From: Moringa oleifera
Taxonomy: Eukaryota > Streptophyta > Magnoliopsida > Brassicales > Moringaceae
Direction of reading: 5' to 3'
Assembly: GCA_021397835.1 (NCBI GenBank)
Contig: JAJFZO010000256.1
Location: 3,022,501 to 3,086,500 of the forward strand
DNA length: 64,000 nt
Shown here one piece after another: positions 42,641 to 54,561 of this stretch. The position numbers and the translations under genes were made by a program. How positions within the stretch are numbered: position 1 is the first letter of the stretch; the number at the start of each line of letters is the position of its first letter. Under the pieces are notes generated by a model. That model was not told the DNA's origin. It was given only the letters and a program-made list of their open reading frames with translations, and ran no database searches.

Positions 42641-43841
42641 TTTAAAAAAAATATTTTAATAGTAAAACCATCATGAATTTTTCGGAACAAAAATATCTGA
42701 TGATGGACATAGGATGTGGATGACCCACAACCTTATAGACTACAGCTAATACAAACAAGACACCAAATAAATGCCTGTCCTTGTTCCAGGCAGCAGATGG
42801 AACAAGTGGAAGGAGCACATGGTTGAGAATACAGCCAGGAAAGTACAGAGCCCAGATCTGTTGCAGACAAAGAGGAAACTGTGAGAAAAGCAGACAAGTA
42901 TTCATTAGCTCAACTTTTTCTTTGTAAATTTTCTTTCAGACAGGACTTGTTACAACTGGATAACATCTGGAATCAGACGGACAGTCTCATGCCCACAGTT
43001 TTAACCTGTAAGGAGTGAAGGGCATCCAGACTGTGTTTGATTAGAGAAGGCAACAAATGGACATCTGTCTACTCCTTCTGCATTGTCTTGTCATGTCAAA
43101 CTCCCTATAAAGCTATACATTTTCTAACAAAACTTGTAATTGTGATAACCGTTTTAGTAAATATTATTTTAAAAATATTTTTATGGTATAAATTTTTAAC
43201 ATAAAAATTATTTTTAATTTAAAATAAAATAAGATGTTTATTTAAATTATTTTTAAATATTTTAACAACAAAATATTTTTAATTTTTTAAATTATTTTAA
43301 TTAAAATTTAATTTAAAATAAATTGATAATTCAAAGTTTAATTTATTATTTTTAAAATAAAAATATTTGATTAATAACATGAATTAAATGTGAATTCTTT
43401 TATAACTTTTATTTTTAAAAAATATTGAAATAAATTCATTAAAATATTGTCATTTTGATTTTGAATCACATGCATATATTATTTATCACATGAACAAATG
43501 ATCATTGACTTTCTAGAATTGATTGAACGGGTCAATACCAACCTGCAGTCCAATAACAAAGTCATACGAATAATCTGAAAGTTAATTAAAATTTAAAAAA
43601 GAAATTTGATTTGTCAAAAAAATAATAGTTTGTAATAATTTTGGAAGATAAACAAGGATGGAAAATTATCGATAATAAAATAATCAAATTACTTAAGAGG
43701 CAGTTAAAAAAATCTAATTTTTTTGGTTGATCACATGGGAGGTGTGCCTAATTATAGGAATTGAGTCAATAGGCAACTAATGCTGGCTGCCTGTAGAAAA
43801 TTTTGCATGTTATGGTCATGAACAACTGAATTGACTCTCAA

Positions 43842-43948
43842 GTCTCTACATATTCTCTCTAATCAAGATAATACTCAAGATTTTTGACAGATAATATCTT
43901 TGAATTTAAGCAATGTGTACAATGTGCCAACCAGAAATCCAAGCATTT
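43842..43948. repeat. direct repeat, copy 1
   Basis: This segment, carrying TACATATTCTCTCTAATCAA, TTTTTGACAGATAATATCTT and ACAATGTGCCAACCAGAAA, recurs in diverged form at 44473-44588, about 630 bp away in the same orientation. There is no open frame shared between copies. Confidence 0.7.
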
Positions 43949-44472
43949 TGATTGGCTAATTAATTCTTTAATCAAAATTTTTTAAAAATTCCTAAACATC
44001 TAATTCTATTAATTAACTTATTTTAAAAAATTTTATTAAAATTTTGGCAAGTTGACTTGCTATGCGGAGCCTTGCATGGCAAATCCCGAAAAAACAACTC
44101 TGACTTGAAAAAAAAAAAAACACAACTTTCAAGAACATCTTATTTTTATAAAACTTTAAAACTTATATGTTTCAACGAGAAAAACATTTTAAAAGTGCTT
44201 GCAGATTTTATCAGAATGAAAAATATTTGTATGGTAGTTCAAAATTCTGTATCTACTTGAAAAATTGCAAATACTTAACAAAAATGTCCAATAACAAATC
44301 AAATCAACTCTAACAACCAAATAGATCATTTATCTCAATCAAAAAAAAAAAATCAATTATATACAGAAAATTTCCAAGATAGACTAAGAGAATATGAACG
44401 AATCATAGATATGCCTAAGAGATTAATGAAAGAATCACGGAAACATAACAACTCCATAAAATATCATATGAT

Positions 44473-44588
44473 CGACTGATTCTCAACATCAATTCTATAT
44501 ATTCTCTCCAAGAAAATTAGTGTCTCAAGTTTCTGACAGGTCATGTCTTTGAACTTGAGCAATGCCTATAATGTGCCAAACAAGAAAA
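44473..44588. repeat. direct repeat, copy 2
   Basis: Second copy of the segment at 43842-43948, with TATATATTCTCTCCAAGAAA, TTTCTGACAGGTCATGTCTT and ATAATGTGCCAAACAAGAAA. I judge identity at roughly 75-80 percent by eye. Confidence 0.7.
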
Positions 44589-45308
44589 CATGATTATACA
44601 AATGTCTCAAGTAACAAATTTGAGAAAGAAAAGTGATTATCAATATCTTTCCAATGGATCTCCATAGGAAAACTAATTACTCCAAGTTTTAAAAATATAA
44701 GCATGTAAGATCCATCTGTCTACATCTTTCTCCATCTTCACCATCAGTTTCCATTATGCAAGACTCTTCAATGCATACTTCCAAACAAAAAAAATAATAA
44801 TAACGAGTAGAATCAACTTTCTCTTACCTGCAATTTCTTAAGGTCAACATAAGGGGGATACATAACACAAGATATAGAAACCCTACCCATTAAGGTGAGC
44901 AATAAAAAGATTGAGTTGCTTGTGAAACCTCTACCCACAGAGACAAGAAATTAAGACAATCAAATGTACTTCAATATTTTCACAGTACCAGTCACTACCA
45001 AAACTATGCAACAGATATGCCCTCCATTTCGTTATTTCTGATCAATGATCATGCAAAGCTCTCAGTTTCTGCAATGCTTCAAGATATAATATATATGTGT
45101 GTGTATACCCAAAACCCAGAAGAAAGTACTCAAACGGCAAGCAAATTCAGGTGAGAAAAGGAAAACAGAAGCGAAAATGTAATTGAAGAATTAATCTAGA
45201 TTCTGTACATCAAAAATTGAAATTAGGGAATAAATCTAAAGAACATAAAACATGCTGTATGAATTGAAAGAAAAAGCTTTGGTCTTTTGTACAACAAAAT
45301 AGATGACA

Positions 45309-45862
45309 TCAATTGGGTTCCCCTGAAAACTGCCGCACGGAGCAAGCAACGACCCGAGCCCACTGCCTCAGCCTCGTCTTCACAGTCTCCGGATCATTAC
45401 CTGTCCACGAGCATTTACAACAGTTAAATCAACAAAACCTCAAACGAAACCAAAAAAGAGAACACGCAGAAGGAAAAAAAAATGAAATCATGCAGTGTTT
45501 TTACCCTGATCAAGAATTGTACTGGCGCTACCGGCATCAATATCAGAAGCAATCGACGACGACGACGACGTTCTGGACAATCTATCATTGTATTGCCTGT
45601 TGACGGCGCAGTAAAAACCTAGAGCGGGCAGTGCATCCGACAATTTAGGATCCAACTCGGGCGAGTCGGGTTGGAATCCAAAACCTAATTCGATGCAACC
45701 CTTGAGCTCGTCCAGATCGTCGTCGGAAACGCTCTTGCTGCGACACCGCTTCATGGAATAGTTCCCCTTCCGCCTCAGCCAGGCCTCCTCGCGGTCGGCG
45801 TCCGGAGACCAAGACCGCTGCTTGTACAGCGGCCTCGGCGGCTGCGCAGGGAGCTTCGACAT
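45309..45862 (-). CDS. DUF1685 family protein
   Basis: Two exons on the minus strand, 45862-45505 and 45400-45309, with a 104-nt intron, encode 149 aa. The DUF1685 core SVSDDDLDELKGCIELGFGF is at residues 44-63. A Pro/Arg-rich N-terminus with KQRSWSP precedes it and a Ser-rich linker (RTSSSSSIASD) follows. The C-terminal VKTRLRQWARVVACSVRQF block is also typical of the family. The molecular function of DUF1685 proteins is not established. The Arabidopsis counterpart is At4g33985, between COR28 and EMB2758, which is the arrangement seen here. The first exon is notably GC-rich for this window. Confidence 0.93.
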
Positions 45863-46156
45863 GGGCCCACCACGATCCGCCGTCAGTACCGGCGGTGCAG
45901 CAAGGTTTAGGGCTCAGAAACCGAAGCTTCTGAGACCGGCTAGGTGTTTTGGGGATTTCCTGTGTTCGTTATCATACGTGTACGCATCTATTTATATGGG
46001 GTGTATACGTTATGTGTGTACAAAAAAAAATTGTTGGGCAAAATATGTGTGCACAATTTGGGGTTTGGTGGCGGGAGTCCTTATTTTGAAGTTTTATTGA
46101 AATTGTGGGCCATCAGTGGGCGAGTCAGCGGCGCAACGGGCGGTGGTGGGTCAATT

Positions 46157-46167
46157 GTGGGGCCCAC
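46157..46167. promoter_or_regulatory. TCP/site II-type motif upstream of the DUF1685 gene
   Basis: GTGGGGCCCAC, nearly a perfect palindrome containing GGGCCCAC, lies about 295 bp upstream of the start codon. TGGGCC/GGCCCA sites of this type are bound by TCP factors and are common in plant promoters of broadly expressed genes. Confidence 0.45.
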
Positions 46168-46249
46168 TTTCACAATTTTTGACCGGTGGACTAATTATTT
46201 ATGGCAACAAAATTACAGTTTAGGACAGCCTGTCTTTTATTTTGGTTTC

Positions 46250-48110
46250 TAATTTAAACCATATTTAATTGGTTTGTTTAGACTATTAATGAATTTAATT
46301 AATTTATATTTTCTCTGAATTTAAATTTTATGGATCTAATTAGAGAATATCTGTTGGTCCTTCCTTAATTAGGTGTTAAACAAATCTAATATCATATTGC
46401 ATATTTGTCTTTTTAATGGTTTTGAGGAGAAAAGATTTGATTTGAATCTTAATTGTTTGGGTAACTTGATAAAGATTCAAGATTATGATTTCTTAAGATC
46501 CAATTTTTATAATCAGTAATAATTAGGGTAATGGCTGTTTCATTAAGTTATTAAATTTTTGATTTTGAAATCTAATAGTCACATGTTTATTAGTATAAAG
46601 AAATACCGATAACCATCTTATAAATGATAAAAAAAATCATGTACAAATTAATATATATATATATATATAAACTGTATCCCACGTTAGAAAAATAAAATAA
46701 AATAACTTACTTTATAATCTACTAATCATCATGTTAACTACCATAATACAAATTAAATTCTAATGATTTGCTATCACAACTGCAGCAACAAATCAACATG
46801 CTAAATGGAGCCTGGATGTAAATGTCCCTTTCTGTCCTCTCAAGCATTTGGCTTGATTAAACCACGTTAATCCCTATGAAATCACATGGTAAAAATGAAA
46901 TAAACACAGTTTATATCTAGTGAATTCTAACAATCAAACTTGAACTTGATTTTTCTCTTTTTCTGCTTACAATACACACACCCACACATGTATATGTGTG
47001 TGTATATATATTGAAAAAGAGATAAAAGAAAATATTTTTTAATCTACTACCTAAACAAATGAATTTAAAAAATCATAACTATCTATTTTGTCACGTCTTT
47101 CAAAAAAGAATAATGGCAGAAAGTAGAGAGAATCCATTGGCATGCATAGAACTTGAGCTGGAAAAAACTGGTAGGCCTTCCTTTTGAGCTTGCAGGGGCA
47201 AGGCATAAGTTCTCACAGAAAATATTGCAGCAGAGACAGGCTGCAAGTTAAAGAGTCAAATTCCTTTCTTGCTGCTGCGTTGGCTTGACCTGTCCATGGT
47301 GGGTACAAGTCAGGCTCGTTTTGTCCAAATAAGCCCCTGCACTGGCTGCACCCAGATGGCATTTCTATGGAGCTGGCATAAAGTAGGTACATAGGAGAAA
47401 GAAGCATATGTGCTTGTTCAACATAAAGAGTATCCAATATGAAAAGCAATTCCAGGTTATAGACAAGCTGATTTAACAATAAGAAAGACATACTTGGTTG
47501 GGAGAAGTTGTGCCGAGGGATTTTCAGCAAGGGCAAAGCTAGCATGCTTGACATGGAAGAACAAGGAACCTTATGAATTTAATTATTAAAACAAATAAAC
47601 ATATCTTATTAGAAATTAAGATCAGCAGAAATACAAAAATTAATTAGAATTTCATTTTGCTTGCCTGAAGGCCATAGAAATCACCTAATTGCAGAGATGT
47701 CCACGTTTGACTCTCCAATCAACTCTTTGTGACTCAGCCTGGATTGACCAGACTCTCCCAGCCTGTCAAATAAGTAGTCTGGGTTTATCATGTTATTGAG
47801 AGAAATATGTGTTGTCAGATTGACACGTGAACCTCTGCCTATAGAGTGCTGATCTTCTATCGATACAGTCCTGGTCATAGTGTCTTATCTTTGCAATTGA
47901 CTATTATCCTTTCATCTTGTAGCAGCCTTTCATGATTTGGAGCTACACTCCAGAGTTTTGCCCCACATTTGAATATCACTAGCCAAAGCTGCAGCTCAAG
48001 TGCATAGAACATTTATATCCAGCCACAGGTTGCCAAAAATTAGACTTCAATGTTAAAGCCAGTGACGCTGATCGAGTTTCACTCCATTGATGATTTACTT
48101 TTGGTCCATG
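46250..48110. other. intergenic region and probable 3' tail of the PPR gene
   Basis: 46250-47090 is AT-rich with a TA run near 46649-46670 and a CA/TG run near 46975-47010. 47100-48110 has ordinary composition. It includes a 65-codon minus-strand frame from an ATG at 47878 to 47681 and another at 47213-47554, neither resembling a known protein. The region lies directly downstream of the PPR stop codon and may be its 3' UTR or a separate non-coding transcript. Confidence 0.4.
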
Positions 48111-51100
48111 TCACCAGTAGTCCCCACAAGAGCAGCTTCCGTCCTTGAAGTGATGAAAACGGTTTGAATCCCTCACGATAATCTCCCTCTCAGTAATTCT
48201 AGATATAAATTTAGTTGCATTATGGCAATCGCCACAAACACGCAGATTCTTGAAGATCCGTATTGTAGTCTTAGGAGGAGTGCTAATGATTCCAAATGTG
48301 ATGGCCAACCTCTCGCTGTGGCTTGTGAGGATATGCTCCTTTTCATCCTCCTCAACATCCTGCAATACGAAACTGTAGTCCGGAACATAACCAAGGCTCT
48401 TCATTTTTGCATTCAGAGCACTCAACTCCTCGTATATCCCCTCGTACTTCGGATGTGATTGGTTACCGGTATAGAAAACATCAACCTTGTTATTCACTTC
48501 AATTGAGCTCCACCCAGGAGTCTTCCTCAATCCCCTTCCCCTAGCCACTGATCTTACTTTCTCCAATCCCTCCCATTTCCCAACATTAGCATAAATATTT
48601 GACAAGAGAACGTAGTAGCCAACATTTTCTGGATCAACTTCAAATAGACGATCTGAAGCAAATGAACCCAAATCAATGTTTCCATGTATTCTACAAGCAC
48701 CAAGAAGAGCACCCCAAATAGAAGCATCAGGCTGTAGTGGCATACTTTTTATAAAATTATATGCCATTTCTAAATGCCCAGCCCTACCAAACAAATCTAC
48801 CATGCAGCCATAATGCTTCAAACTAGGCCTGATCCCATACTCTTCTTGCATCATGCGGAAGCACCATTGACCCTGATCAACCAAACCTGAATGGCTGCAA
48901 GCTGACAATAAAGATACGAAAGTTATATGATCTGGCTTCACTCCCTCATCTATCATTTCTCTAAACAGCTTCAAGGCCTTCTCACCATGCCCATGAACTG
49001 CATGGCAGGCTATTACAGCATTCCAGGGCACTGAGCTCCTCCGGGGCCCTTGGTAGAATAAGGACAATGCATCATCTAATCGCCCACATTTTCCATACAT
49101 GTCAATTAGGCAAGTTGCCACAAAGACATCCAAGTTGAGACAGTTCTTAATCACTCGACCGTGAATTTTCATCCCCTGTTGCAAGGCTCCTACATGGGCA
49201 TAAGCAGGTAGAATGCTCACCCAAGTCCCTTGGTTGGGGATAATCTCTTTGCACTCCTTCATCATATAGTATACATCAATTGCCTCACTTGCAAGACCAT
49301 TTTGAGCATAGCCAGTGATCAAAGTGTTCCATGAAATGACATCTTTAACAGAGAGGCTGTCAAATACTGCTCTTGCTGAATTGACAACACCTAATTTTGC
49401 ATACATGTCCACAACTGCGTTTCCAATTATCACATCTTCAAAAAACCAACCTCTCCTCATGATGAATCCATGAATAGACCTGCTATTTCGACAGTCACTT
49501 AATTGAGAAACTATGGAAGCCAAACTCACCAGTGTCAACAAATCAGGCTGAACTCCAGTTAACTGCATCTCATTGAATAACCCATGTGCCCTAATTGGAT
49601 CCTCATTCTGCTCATATGCAGCAATTATTGAGTTCCATGACACCAGATCCTTCACTACCATGTGATCAAAAACATTCTGAGCATCACACAAGTTACGGAA
49701 TTTGGCATACATGTTAATCAATGCATTAGCTACAAATAAATCAAATTCCAACCCATGTTTTACAGCATACAAATGAATTAGCATCCCACGTAGAGCATTA
49801 TCTGATTGAGCACAAACAGGAAGAATAACTGCAATTGTAACTGGATCCATCTTAATGCCTTTCAATCTCATCTCATCCAAGACATCCAAAGCCTCTGCAG
49901 CATTCCCACTCTGACAATATCCAGAAATCATTGAATTCCAAGAACCCATGTCTCGTACTGGCATATCATCAAACAATTTACGGGCAATATCTACAAGGCC
50001 AAATCGGCAATACAGATGGACCAAGGAGGCAGTCACAAAGACATCCCACTCAAAACCAAGCTTTAGAATTGAGCAGTGTATCTTCTTCCCATCAAGTAGA
50101 TTCCTACAGGCTTTCAAAACGGGAGGAAAAGTGTAGAAATCAGGCTGTAGACCAGACGTCAACAAAAACTGATAAAAACCATCTACAGCTGCATGGAACT
50201 GACCACAGCGAACGTAAGAAGAAATCATTGAATTCCAGGTATAGACATCCTTCCTTGGCATCTGATCAAATGTTTGCTCGGATAATGAGACATCACCAAG
50301 GTTGGCATAAAGATTGACAAGCCTTGTGGAAAGAAAAATGCTTTGAGCTCTCCCTGATACCACAAGTATCGCATGAAGGCACTTAGCAAGGTGCACTTTA
50401 GTGCAGGACTGGAAAAGAAGTTCAACGTCAATCTCTTTGCTCTCATTTTCAGTTCTAATTGACAAAGCTTGCAGTGAGTTTGTAGCTGCTGAGAAAAATG
50501 ACCGACATGCACCAAGTGATGGCAGAAACTTTTTTATATGCCTACCTTTGCAGGTTGGCACCAATCTGAGAATGGAACCACATAATAAAACAATAAGCCA
50601 AAAGACAATAGATTGACTATAGAGTAGGCCACAACGAGACCTAAATCAATTGAAAACAAGCACAACGACTCTGGAGCTTAATCACATAAATTGTTCCCCT
50701 GAATTGTGGACTGAGAGCACAAATTTGTCAATCAAATAATTCAAAAGTTGGTATAAAACTATCAAAGCAACTAAACTATTCAATCTGTGAGGACTCCTAG
50801 CTTAAAGACAACTGAAAACCAATGGTAAACAGTTTCTCCATAGAAAATCAATGAGATACAATTCAATTTGGATATGTTTGCTTCAGAAGGTTTGTTTTCA
50901 AAATCATACAAATTCAAAACTGACTTAAGTGAACGCTAAAGTGGCCAATGCATCAATCATGTTCAGGAAGGAAGTACATAACATATGAGTGCTTATGCCA
51001 TAAAGATGTTAATGGCGTCAACTGCATAGCTACAGAAACACCACATCAAGAATTGGAGCGCTATAACAGTCACAGATGATGTAGACAGCGAGAGACCCCT

Positions 51101-51376
51101 ATACAGGGAACAAGAACAACCTCAGTGACTTAAAATGCTTTTACGTCACTGGAAAAATGCGAGGAACATGAAAGCAAACAAAAAATAGGTAATTAACAAT
51201 ATAATTAAAACTCTTGTTGTCGTTTCACCGATTTCATGAAAACAAGGCATCATCCAGATGAAATTCTTACAGAGAAAGGAGAATTGAACAGCATGAATTT
51301 TCGTTCCTTCTCCTAACATTTCTTAGCAACCAAGCAGAGAACATATTAGTAACTAATTGTATTTGTACCTGAACAT
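48111..51376 (-). CDS. EMB2758: DYW-class pentatricopeptide repeat protein (EMB2758-like)
   Basis: The main exon, 50565-48111, is open throughout but has no ATG in its first ~100 codons. A 5' exon ends at 51369 with ATGTTCAG, and splicing 51369 to 50565 (donor GTACAA, acceptor CTCAG) joins it in frame, so the protein starts MFRLVPTCKGRH and is 820 aa, very close to Arabidopsis EMB2758 (At4g33990, about 823 aa). PLS-type PPR repeats fill residues about 60-650. An E/E+ region with TPGWSSIEV follows, then a DYW deaminase-like domain with the HxE zinc motif at 752-754 (HSE), CGDC at 780-783, CSC at 814-816 and the terminal GDYW. Such proteins act in organelle RNA C-to-U editing; the target is unknown here. 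Loss of the Arabidopsis gene is embryo-lethal. The neighbours agree with this identity. Confidence 0.93.
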
Positions 51377-51400
51377 GCATGAAATCTTCGGTATAATATA

Positions 51401-51451
51401 TCAAACGATCCGTAGAATTGCTTCGGCAATCGCTCGCATTGGAGCTCCCAT
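51401..51451 (-). CDS. upstream ORF in the PPR 5' exon
   Basis: A 16-codon frame (MGAPMRAIAEAILRIV, then stop) lies 24 bases upstream of and out of frame with the proposed PPR start at 51376. If transcription begins upstream of 51451, ribosomes would meet this ATG first, which could reduce translation of the PPR protein. Transcript start is not known. Confidence 0.35.
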   Translation of the reverse strand: MGAPMRAIAEAILRIV

Positions 51452-51480
51452 GCAGTAGTTGCTGAGAGGGTTTTAGTGGA

Positions 51481-51522
51481 ATAGGGTTTTGGAAGGAGAG
51501 ACGATGAGCTCTGGCATGGGCC
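51481..51522 (-). promoter_or_regulatory. telo-box-like and site II-like motifs near the PPR start
   Basis: The minus strand carries AAAACCCTAT, close to the telo-box AAACCCTAA, at 51481-51490. A TGGGCC site lies at 51517-51522. This pair is common around the transcription starts of plant genes for ribosomal and organelle-expression proteins, which suits a PPR gene. Confidence 0.45.
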
Positions 51523-52609
51523 ACATTTAAGGATTAGCCCAATCATTATGGGTCGATTACACCAGATAATTCTAGCCCACGACAGCCTTTTGGACTTGAT
51601 TTTGTCCAAAAGTAAAGAGAGTTGAGCTTATTTGCCAATTAAGTCCATGATCCATGCCCATGACCCATAACCCGACTATGTTAAAGCCAATCCCTAAAGA
51701 GGCCCTTTTCCTTTTCAGTACGATCACGTCGAGAAACAAACGCTAGTGGGAGCTCCAATCTACCACTATCACAGACAAACGTTGATGGGTGCAACAGAGA
51801 ATATGTCAGATTTCTTCTCGTCTTTTTAATTTTTCCTGTAAAAAAAAATAAACAGTTATAAAATTAATTACATTAAAAAAATTAAAAACTCCCTTTAAAT
51901 TATAAAATCAAATCAAATTTTAAAAATAATTGAAAAATAAAAAGAGAAAATGAAGTTACAAAGAGGAAGGCTTTTTGAGGGAACATGAAAAGCGCCTGAT
52001 CAAGAAAGCAGAGGAATTACAAACAGAAGGAAGGACGACGACGTAACAGCTTACGCAATCACACTCCGATTCCTTGCGGAAACAGGTTCTGTCTGCTCGC
52101 CCGCATTCGGGCCCACCACTGCTATCGTGGGCGTCTTTCGTTTGTTCTCTGTATGGAAAAAGAATCACGGCGCCAGTGCACCACGTGGCCCCAAGCCACT
52201 CCACACTATGACACTGTTCCAGAAAGTGTAAACGTGGGTAATTTTCATTGATTGCTGCCGATGCATCCTGTCTGAGAGTTTTTCTTTTAATCCTCAGATA
52301 ATATGAAATTCATTTATTACATAAAAAGATTGTCACTGTTTTTATATTAAATCAAATTAATATTTATTTTATATAAATAAATTAAGTTTAATAATTAAAA
52401 TTTATTTAAAAATAAATATAAATACAAATATAAAAAATAATTTTAATTTTAATTTTGTTGTTTAAATTTTCTTAATTGTGCATTTTGTTGAGTAAATTTG
52501 GATTTTTAAAAAAAAACTTAAAAATTGAAAATACTTAAATTGGAGGTTTTATATAATGAACTTTGGAGTAAATGTTACATAAAACTTTAATATTTATCAT
52601 ATATTACTA

Positions 52610-52980
52610 ATTAGATGTGTTAAGAAGTGATAAATATCTATGTATAAATTTAATTTAAATAATTATAAAAAATTAAAAATATTTTAATTATTAAGATACA
52701 TTTAAAATAATTTAAATAAATTATTTATTAAATTTCTTAAATTGAAATAATTTTAGATGCAAGATCTATTTTTTGTAAATTTTTAAAAATTTTGATAGCA
52801 TAAATTTTAAATATATATATATATATTTGTATTTAAAAATTTTTAAATTTTTTTGTAATAGTTGGTTAAATATTTTTTTACATATATGAAAATTTTTAAA
52901 CTAAAATTTATTATATAAGATGCTCAATTTGAATATTTTTACTTTTAAATTTTTTAATAAAATTCAATTTGATCCAAATT
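52610..52980 (+). repeat. AT-rich family copy, forward orientation
   Basis: Ordered phrases: TTAAAAATATTTTAATTATT, TTTAAAATAATTTAAATAAA, TTTTGATAGCATAAATTTTA, TTTTTTTGTAATAGTTGGTT and TGCTCAATTTGAATATTTTT. An internal TA run has expanded. Confidence 0.55.
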
Positions 52981-53079
52981 GATAGATCAAAATTGAATTT
53001 GTCATTCTTTAAATATAAATATTTAATTGATAATTTTGGATAAATATCAAGATTTTATAAGACTTTTTATCTTAAATTT

Positions 53080-53350
53080 TGACTTGAAAATTTTGCACAA
53101 AAGAGTAAAAAAAAAAGTTCAAATTACTATCATAAAAAATTTTAAAATTTTGTAAGTATCAAACTATTTTCACATTTTATATGATTTAAAATTTAAAATT
53201 TTTATAAAAATTTTACTTATGAATCAAAAATTATTAAAATTCAAAATAAAATATAAAAATTATTTGAATTAATTTTAAAGCATTGCAACAATGAAAATAA
53301 TATTAATTTTTTATAGTTGTTTGAGTCAATATTCAAATTAAATCAAATTC
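53080..53350 (-). repeat. AT-rich family copy, reverse orientation
   Basis: Reverse-order phrases AAATTACTATCATAAAAAAT, AATTCAAAATAAAATATAAA and GCAACAATGAAAATAATATT. With the forward copy at 52610-52980 it forms an inverted pair about 100 bp apart. Confidence 0.5.
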
Positions 53351-53919
53351 ATAAAACGTGAAATACACAATAAAAAAATTAAAATAATAAATTTTAAATT
53401 AAAAACTAAATTAAATTTATAATTTTTTATATTTATTTTTAAAAATATTAACTAATCATTAAAAAAATCTTGAATAAAATCTTATATTATGTACGACATA
53501 GATATGCCTTATCTAATAATGTAGAATCTTGAGGTGTACGATAATTTTAGACGCATTATCCGGGCACATGGAATACCTATATGATTGTAATTTGACAATA
53601 ATATAATTAATGGATCAATTATTGGGTCAATTATGGACCCCATTTGCCTTTCACATTCATGATTTTTATTTTTTATTTTCTTTAAATACAAGCGTGACAA
53701 AAAAATCTTATATATAGTACATACAATTTTTTTATGTATATATATATATAATTCAATAAACATAATGTTTTATATTAAATTTTTTCAACATGCTTCTCAG
53801 CATAAAAATTGTTGTGAAGAACTATAGCAGATATTTTTTCAAACGAAATGTAAAAATAAAATAAAATAAAATATTTAATTTTTTTACTTTATAATTTAAA
53901 CGTATCCGAATAAAACTTG

Positions 53920-54240
53920 ATATATTGATTTTGTTCAAAACGATTGTAAAAAATTAATGATATTTTTATTATTGAAATACTTGAAAATTTGTTCAAATAG
54001 ATTATGCACTTAAATTAATTTTATCATTCAAATCTGAATAATTTTTTATTAATAAATAATTTTTTATATTTTTTTAAAAAATTTGATAGTATGACTTAAA
54101 AAAATATTACTCAAAAAATTTTAAAATTTTTTTATGATGATAACTTAAATGTTTATTTATTAACTAAAATTTTTAAAATTAAAATTCATACAAAACTTCT
54201 CTATTTTAAATATTTTTAAGTTTAAAATTTTTAATCGAGT
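53920..54240 (+). repeat. AT-rich family copy, forward orientation
   Basis: A clear copy: AAAAAATTAATGATATTTTT, TTATTGAAATACTTGAAAAT, TTCAAATCTGAATAATTTTT, AAATTTGATAGTATGACTTA and TTATGATGATAACTTAAATG in family order. A further forward copy is at about 55060-55400. Confidence 0.55.
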
Positions 54241-54527
54241 TCTAGTTGAATAAAATTAAAATATTATGATTTATTTGGATATATTTTGAAATTCAAAATT
54301 TAACAAGAGAGAGTAAAATTTAGAGTTTAAAATGACCTTTAAACTAAAAATATATATTACCACCATTTTGTCATATTAATATATATTTTTTAAAATTATA
54401 ATATATAGAGTTAAGTTTACAAATATTTAATAATTGTGGATTTCATAATATATCAAACAATGTTAATCGTTAATGTTTGAGAATCTAACATTCTCATTTT
54501 TACTTCATAGTTTTGCTTCATATATAC

Positions 54528-54538
<11 letters not shown>

Positions 54539-54560
<22 letters not shown>

Positions 54561-54561
54561 A
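54539..54561. repeat. (GA)n microsatellite
   Basis: A GA dinucleotide run directly after a TA run in intergenic DNA. Confidence 0.9.

Larger units (their letters stand above)
42641..45308. other. intergenic region with an unassigned 480-bp island
   Basis: 42640-43120 has ordinary composition and an 87-codon minus-strand frame (ATG at 42905) rich in hydrophobic residues (HLFGVLFVLAVVYKVVGHPH), but no family is recognised. 43140-43720 is AT-rich. 43840-44590 holds a diverged duplication. The final few hundred bases are probably the 3' UTR of the DUF1685 gene. Confidence 0.35.

Noticed and set aside
47681..47878. 65-codon minus-strand ORF downstream of the PPR gene
   Set aside because: It starts at a real ATG but resembles no family and lies where a 3' UTR is expected, so it is mentioned only within the region entry.
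49931..50317. 128-codon plus-strand frame
   Set aside because: Antisense to the PPR coding exon, with no recognisable motif.
50202..50564. Reading the PPR protein as starting at 50564
   Set aside because: That codon is TTG, not ATG; a plant nuclear gene should start at ATG. The upstream exon gives an in-frame ATG after splicing.
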